This document shows, piece by piece, positions 45,082 to 49,244 of a DNA stretch of 49,244 nt. Below the pieces are notes generated by a model. It searched no databases, had not been told where the DNA came from, and saw only the letters and a list, made by a program, of their open reading frames with translations. A program made the position numbers and the translations under genes. The DNA lies in NCBI GenBank assembly GCA_026709335.1, contig JAPOTE010000090.1, positions 1 to 49,244 of the forward strand, given 5' to 3'. Source of the DNA: Bacteroidota bacterium (GTDB lineage: Bacteria; Bacteroidota; Rhodothermia; Rhodothermales; Bin80). The stretch's first letter is position 1; the number at the start of each line of letters is the position of its first letter.

Positions 45082-45963
45082 GTGTCTCGCTTAATTCTTT
45101 TGCTGATGATGCCGGCCCTCATTTGCGGGACTTTGATCTCATGCAGTGATTTAGCCACGCTGCAAGAGAAAGTACAGGAAATTATCAGTCAATACCCCAA
45201 CGCCACAGTTGCGGTTGCCGTTCGGGATGCGAGTTCCCAGACTACTCTTGATATTCTGCCAGATCGATCTTTTCATGCAGCCAGTACGATGAAAGTACCT
45301 GTCCAGATTGAAGCATGGCGGAGAGTTCATGAACAAGGTTTGAAGCTGGACTCAACGCTTGAAGTTCAGAATTCTTTCCGTTCCATCGTAGATGGCACTC
45401 TGTACAGTATTGGAGAGGATTCTGATGATGCGATTTATGAACGATTGGGGCAGCGCATGAAGATCTCGGAACTGGTCTATCAAATGATTACCGTATCGTC
45501 CAATCTTGCGACGAATCTGTTGATTGATTTTCTGGGGGCAGAATCTATCCAGAATACCGTAGATTCCTTAGGAGCTCCCGGCATGCGAGTACTGCGAGGG
45601 GTTGAAGATCTAAAAGCGTTTGAACTCGGACTGAGTAATTCTACGACAGCTCGTGCTTTGGCAACCCTCATGGAAATGATTAGTCAGGGAGCAGCAGTCA
45701 GTCCAGAATCAGACAGTGGTATGATTGATGTGTTACTGGATCAGGAGTTTAATGAAATGATTCCTGCCGGATTGCCGCCGGATGTACAGGTTGCACACAA
45801 GACCGGTCAAATCACCCGAATTCATCATGATACGGCTATCATCTATCCGCCAGATTCTGCGCCGTATGTTCTGGTCATTCTGATTGAGGGGTTGGAGGAG
45901 ATCGACTCTGCTACTTTGGGAGCCGAAATCGCACGTACTGTACATGCTACATTACGAGATTAA
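45082..45963 (+). CDS. Class A beta-lactamase-like serine hydrolase, lipoprotein
   Basis: The open frame begins inside hisG, but the GTG at 45082 directly after the hisG stop gives a good lipoprotein signal (RLILLLMMPALICG; LISC with Cys21) and 293 residues. Penicillin-recognising serine enzyme motifs are present: SxxK as STMK (S68-K71), SSN (in TVSSNLATN), and KTG in VAHKTGQITR. The general fold is class A beta-lactamase (beta-lactamase 2). I do not see a convincing Glu166-type omega-loop, so penicillinase activity is uncertain and a peptidase or esterase role is possible. It lies 4 bases after hisG, likely in the same transcript. Confidence 0.85.
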   Translation: MSRLILLLMMPALICGTLISCSDLATLQEKVQEIISQYPNATVAVAVRDASSQTTLDILPDRSFHAASTMKVPVQIEAWRRVHEQGLKLDSTLEVQNSFRSIVDGTLYSIGEDSDDAIYERLGQRMKISELVYQMITVSSNLATNLLIDFLGAESIQNTVDSLGAPGMRVLRGVEDLKAFELGLSNSTTARALATLMEMISQGAAVSPESDSGMIDVLLDQEFNEMIPAGLPPDVQVAHKTGQITRIHHDTAIIYPPDSAPYVLVILIEGLEEIDSATLGAEIARTVHATLRD

Positions 45964-46142
45964 GTGTTGGCAGGGAGCTTTCCTTTCTACTCAATCAAGA
46001 GTAATGTTTTTTTGTAGTGATTCTGGCCAGCACGGTATGGTGTTCCCGTCAGAGTCTTCGCTGTCAATAATACCGAAAGAACTCGGGATGCTTTAGCCCA
46101 TAATGGTCAATCCCGCTTCGATATCGGATCAGAGCTCTCCTG

Positions 46143-47654
46143 TCAATCTTCCTCCAGCGCTCTGATGTGGTCGCACAGAACCTCCATCGCTTCGTCAATG
46201 TGCTCAACATGTGTTCGGAATGAACCAACGGCCATACGAAGAACGATGGTGTGGCGAATTTGCGTGGATGTCATGAATACTCGTCCGTCTTGATGTAAAT
46301 TTTTCGCCAAAGAGAGATTGAATTCATTTGCATCTCCTTTTTTCGGAACATATCGGTAGGTGACAATAGATAAATCTGGATATGGACCAACCTGGATTCC
46401 GTCAATACTTTGAAGTTGTCCATAAGCATATCGAGCCAGGTGAATTTTTTCTGACAAGGCTGCGCGGAATGGAGCTACACCGAGAAGTTTAAGGGGCAGC
46501 CACATGCGAAGTCCACGGAAATGCTTTGTTAATTCAGGAGACAGATAAGCAGGAGATAACTCGTGTGCATCTGAGTCCATATCAAGCATATAGGCGCCAC
46601 GGCCTCCGTGTGCAGGTCCAAGAAATTCCTGATCCCGAACTAGGAGGGCACCTGTGCCAAATGGCAAGAATAATGTTTTATGTGGGTCAAGAACAAGCGA
46701 GTTTGACTGATTCATATCAGCGAGAACTTCTCGCCCTTCTGGGCAGAGGATAAAAAATGCCCCATACGCCCCATCTACATGGAACCAGAGATTGTTTGAG
46801 CGTGCGATAGAAGCGATGTCTCCCAGCGGATCTACTGTGCCCGTGTTTGTCGTTCCGGCGGATCCAACAATCAACCATGGGTTCAGACCGGATGCTCTAT
46901 CAGCTGTAATCGTTTTTTCGAGTGCCTCGGCAGACATTCGGCAATGACCATCTTCGGGAACTCTGCGGCAGATCGAACTTCCCATCCCTGCAATCCGTAG
47001 TGCCTTGTCTACACAGTGATGAGTGTGATCGGTCATGTAGATCACTGCCCGGTCATAGTCAGCCCCACGAAGCCCATGTGCTTCGCGCGCAGTAATCACT
47101 GCGGATAAATTAGCGATGCTCCCTCCCGAGGCCAGATACCCACCAGCTCGTTTTGGGTAGCCAACAACGTCTGTCATCCAGCGAACCAGCATATTTTCCA
47201 TACGAACGGCACCGGGAGCAGAATGGAATATACCGGCATATCGTCCGCCAATGGCGGCAAGAAAATCCCCAAAAGCGGAATGAACCAGGCCACCGGATGG
47301 AATATAGCCGAGGTAGCGGGGAGATCCTGAATTTATTCCTTCATGATCTACATGATCGTGAAGAAGCTGTAACGTTTCATCCAGAGAAATACCAGTTTCG
47401 CTAATGGGAGAAGACAGTAATCCAACGCTACGCTCCTGTGATTTGACAAAAGCAGGAGTTTCGCGCACATTGGCGAGATGCTGGCGGGCATACTGTTCCA
47501 CTTTTGTAAACAGTTCTTCCAGTTGCCCTTGTGTGGGCTCCAGAGTTCGAGCTTGCTCTTCAAGTTCTTCCAATAATTGATGATTTATTGAATTCTTCCT
47601 GATATTCTGTTGTTCGTTTGTACTGGAAGTAGATACGTGTGCTGAATGATTCAT
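46143..47654 (-). CDS. PLP-dependent group II decarboxylase (aromatic-L-amino-acid decarboxylase type)
   Basis: A 503-residue PLP enzyme of the AADC/DDC/GAD superfamily that decarboxylates an amino acid to an amine. Key features are YIPSGGLVHSAFGDFLAA near 117, ASGGSIANLSAVITAR at 175-190 (phosphate loop), FHVDGAYGAF with Asp294 pairing the pyridine nitrogen, and the Schiff-base Lys326 in LDPHKTLFLPFG. The substrate (tyrosine, tryptophan, phenylalanine or glutamate) cannot be fixed. It is a single gene, divergent from KDPG aldolase across a 177-base gap. Confidence 0.93.
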   Translation of the reverse strand: MNHSAHVSTSSTNEQQNIRKNSINHQLLEELEEQARTLEPTQGQLEELFTKVEQYARQHLANVRETPAFVKSQERSVGLLSSPISETGISLDETLQLLHDHVDHEGINSGSPRYLGYIPSGGLVHSAFGDFLAAIGGRYAGIFHSAPGAVRMENMLVRWMTDVVGYPKRAGGYLASGGSIANLSAVITAREAHGLRGADYDRAVIYMTDHTHHCVDKALRIAGMGSSICRRVPEDGHCRMSAEALEKTITADRASGLNPWLIVGSAGTTNTGTVDPLGDIASIARSNNLWFHVDGAYGAFFILCPEGREVLADMNQSNSLVLDPHKTLFLPFGTGALLVRDQEFLGPAHGGRGAYMLDMDSDAHELSPAYLSPELTKHFRGLRMWLPLKLLGVAPFRAALSEKIHLARYAYGQLQSIDGIQVGPYPDLSIVTYRYVPKKGDANEFNLSLAKNLHQDGRVFMTSTQIRHTIVLRMAVGSFRTHVEHIDEAMEVLCDHIRALEED

Positions 47655-47738
47655 CTTAGCGTTATTTTTGAAGAGTTAACAAACAAAGAAGTTCTATGCA
47701 TCCTGATTGAGCCCTCAGAGAGGCGTTTATAGATATCA

Positions 47739-47776
47739 ATTTGATCGTATTGATCAGGTAAGACATGCGATCAAAT
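47739..47776. promoter_or_regulatory. Inverted repeat between the decarboxylase and KDPG aldolase genes
   Basis: Perfect 9-base arms, ATTTGATCG (47739-47747) and CGATCAAAT (47768-47776), are separated by 20 bases that contain a further TTGATC. It ends 55 bases before the aldolase start, a usual operator position, and could serve either divergent promoter. The TTGATC core recalls the palindromes upstream of the MFS gene at 34.2 kb. Confidence 0.4.
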
Positions 47777-47831
47777 ACCTAAAACTGAATACGTACAAAA
47801 ATCAAAAAGGCTTCATAAATCGTGAACAAAG

Positions 47832-48488
47832 ATGAATCGAAGGGAGAAAGTCAAACAGATTATCACGTCGGGCGCCATAGCCGTCCTGCGCTTTCGTAAG
47901 AAATTGCCACTCGAGCAGACAGTAGATGCGCTTATAAGAGGAGGAGTCAAGGTACTCGAAATCACTCTCACAACTCCGGGCTCCCTATCCTCAATCGAAG
48001 CACTTCAAAAATCCCATGGATCAGAGATATTGATCGGAGCAGGGTCGGTGATTACAGAGCAGCAGGTTCAAGATGTTGCTTCGGCGGGTGCAGATTTTGT
48101 TGTGAGCCCTGTAACAAAGAAGGAAGTGATAGATTCTGGGCATGTTCGAGAATTGCCGGTCATCCCCGGGGCATTTACCCCAACTGAAGCACAAGTTGCC
48201 CATGAGTATGGGGCAGACATGATAAAAATCTTTCCGGCAGGACAATTGGGGTCTGGTTACCTGAAAGCACTTCTGGCCCCATTACCAAATTTGAAGTTGG
48301 TTACTACCGGAGGCGTCACCCCCGAAAATGCAGGGGAATGGATTCGTACAGGGGCGGTGGCTGTGGGCCTAGGCAGCGCTCTGATTGATGTGGAAGTGAT
48401 TCAAAGTGGGCAATTTTCAGTGCTCACTGAGCGAGCTCGCATCTTATGCAATAGTATTACAGAAGCGCGGAAAATTCTCCCGATATAG
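47832..48488 (+). CDS. eda: KDPG/KHG aldolase
   Basis: A 218-residue class I aldolase (2-dehydro-3-deoxy-6-phosphogluconate aldolase / 4-hydroxy-2-oxoglutarate aldolase), which splits KDPG to pyruvate and glyceraldehyde 3-phosphate in the Entner-Doudoroff and uronate pathways. The general-acid Glu43 (VLEITLTTPG) and Schiff-base Lys132 (DMIKIFPAG) are present, along with GAGSV and FVVSPVT. The length is typical for Eda. It stands alone at the right end of the coding region, next to decayed IS ends. No edd gene is in the window. Confidence 0.93.
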   Translation: MNRREKVKQIITSGAIAVLRFRKKLPLEQTVDALIRGGVKVLEITLTTPGSLSSIEALQKSHGSEILIGAGSVITEQQVQDVASAGADFVVSPVTKKEVIDSGHVRELPVIPGAFTPTEAQVAHEYGADMIKIFPAGQLGSGYLKALLAPLPNLKLVTTGGVTPENAGEWIRTGAVAVGLGSALIDVEVIQSGQFSVLTERARILCNSITEARKILPI

Positions 48489-48518
48489 TTGCTCTTAAAA
48501 CTTTCTTTTCTGAACCTT

Positions 48519-48569
48519 CATTTGGTTCTACTGAGCTTTGTGTGGTTTGAGATCTAAACCTCCGCAGAA
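48519..48569 (-). mobile_element. Decayed ISL3-family transposase tail
   Basis: On the minus strand the frame reads FCGGLDLKPHKAQ and then a TAG at 48528-48530, followed by AGAACCAAA; this repeats the element end at window bases 61-110 with about four mismatches in 52. Upstream on the minus strand the similarity stops, so only the last ~50 bp of an element remains. It lies 30 bases beyond the KDPG aldolase stop codon. Confidence 0.7.
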
Positions 48570-49046
48570 AGAACTGTTTTACGGTGTGAAGAGAGTAGCT
48601 CCGTAATGCGTTTTTCTTATCATCACTCGCCGCTCGACTGCTTCCATATTTTCCCCCACTTGCTTTCGATCTTTTTGGCATTCCCTCCACATTTCCACGG
48701 TTGAGAAAACGCCTAAGGTCTTTCGAATCATTGCTCTGCTTCGGAGCATTCCGATAATCAGGCTTTACCTCTGTACTGGGGAGTTGCTTAGTAGGGCTTG
48801 AATCCTTTCGGTATGCTATCCCCTCCTTCATATTCTATCTCATCCTCCGATTCAAATGGCATCTCTCGATCCAATAGAATTAAATCTTGATCTTTTGGCT
48901 CTGGCTGAGATAACGCAAGAGAAAGTGATATAGGTTTTAGCTCCGCATTTTTCATTTCGTCATTTCCCGCTTGAGTTCAGGTTCGAATATAGATACAGGT
49001 ACGGCTGAATTGCTTGCCATGCAATTAATTATTTTGTTTGGTACTA
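48570..49046. other. Intergenic region between two IS remnants
   Basis: About 475 bases with no gene I can recognise. A 124-codon minus-strand frame (48457-48831) is made of charged low-complexity residues and runs through the IS tail in the wrong frame, so it is not called. The region may be decayed IS sequence. Confidence 0.4.
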
Positions 49047-49180
49047 CTACGATTGTTGTGGATAAAGTTCCAGGCCTTCGCAGAAGAAGAGGATGGCGGA
49101 TCTGAAGTTTTCAAATTGACAGCGACAAAAGGAGAAGGAACAGGAGAGTCCTTCAAGCAATTTCCCATTCAGAAGGGCGA
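49047..49180 (-). pseudogene. Second decayed ISL3-family transposase remnant
   Basis: On the minus strand one frame reads NGKLLEGL, then a divergent stretch, then FENFRSAILFFCEGLELYP and a stop at 49047-49049. This matches the NG-x-x-EGL to FENFR block of ISL3 transposases and the tail of the copy at the window start. A stop codon just upstream (about 49182) and a shortened linker show it is broken. It may continue beyond the window. Confidence 0.65.
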
Positions 49181-49244
49181 TTACATTTTAGGGAATTATC
49201 CAACTAACTGTAACCAACTCCTATCTTGATGAGTCATATAAGTG

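Noticed and set aside
46084-46115. CGGGAT/ATCCCG inverted repeat as a terminator between the beta-lactamase-like and decarboxylase genes
   Set aside because: The loop is 20 bases, the stem only 6 pairs and no T-run follows.
48457-48831. 124-codon minus-strand frame at the right end
   Set aside because: It runs through the IS tail in a frame different from the transposase and has low-complexity charged residues.
1-49244. CRISPR arrays, tRNA or rRNA genes
   Set aside because: No regularly spaced short repeats and no cloverleaf or rRNA-like sequence were seen on reading through the window; a tRNAscan or Infernal run would be needed to exclude them fully.

Overview
The window is one contig of a Gram-negative, polysaccharide-degrading bacterium. 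It is rich in Tat-signal oxidoreductases, lipoproteins, a sulfatase, DUF1501/DUF1553/DUF1080 proteins, PVC-type cytochrome fusions and PQQ-type sugar dehydrogenases. Together with a DUF2911 protein and an RpoN gene, this suggests a marine or sponge-associated member of the Rhodothermota/Bacteroidota. A PVC-group bacterium is not excluded, because no rRNA or tRNA lies in the window. This taxonomy is inference.

Layout. Bases 1-3.3 kb are an accessory segment: the end of an ISL3-type transposase abuts a 5'-truncated GmrSD-like nuclease, followed by an orphan AAA ATPase. From 3.5 to 8 kb (minus) lies a translationally coupled DUF1501 / cytochrome-DUF1549-DUF1553 pair. A GH10 xylanase lipoprotein (8.1-9.2 kb) is bracketed by two near-identical direct copies of a ~115-bp MITE-like repeat. 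Then come an SLC13/RCK_C permease and a 1054-residue SGNH-propeller-cytochrome c fusion (both minus), a plus-strand operon of a CBM9-like protein, a DUF1080 hydrolase and a Gfo/Idh/MocA oxidoreductase (15.9-19.1 kb), and a tightly overlapping minus-strand operon of circularly permuted ATP-grasp, alpha-E and transglutaminase genes (19.3-22.7 kb).

Bases 23.4-30.9 kb (minus) hold sugar catabolism genes: a TIM-barrel isomerase, a ThuA-sugar dehydrogenase fusion, a 6-phosphogluconolactonase-like lactonase, a GarR-type dehydrogenase and a LarA-like racemase. A sulfatase and an SDR (plus), a DUF2911 protein (minus) and an MFS transporter (plus) follow. From 35.9 to 41.7 kb is a coupled minus-strand operon of ruvB, a PQQ-type sugar dehydrogenase and an FAD/Fe-S dehydrogenase. 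The ruvB gene carries an in-frame 174-residue mini-intein exactly inside its Walker A motif; this is the most striking feature of the window.

Divergent from ruvB is rpoN with a small uncharacterised gene and a clear terminator, then hisE-hisG and a class A beta-lactamase-like lipoprotein. A PLP decarboxylase (minus) and KDPG aldolase (plus) close the coding part. The last 0.7 kb contains two more decayed ISL3 tails on the minus strand, so IS remnants in opposite orientation lie at both ends of the window.

The metabolic theme is consistent. The xylanase and sulfatase attack plant or algal polysaccharide, CBM9/DUF1080/Gfo-Idh proteins and sugar dehydrogenases process the released sugars, transporters import them, and lactonase, GarR-like dehydrogenase and KDPG aldolase feed an oxidative, Entner-Doudoroff-like route. 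The joint role is inferred from gene content.
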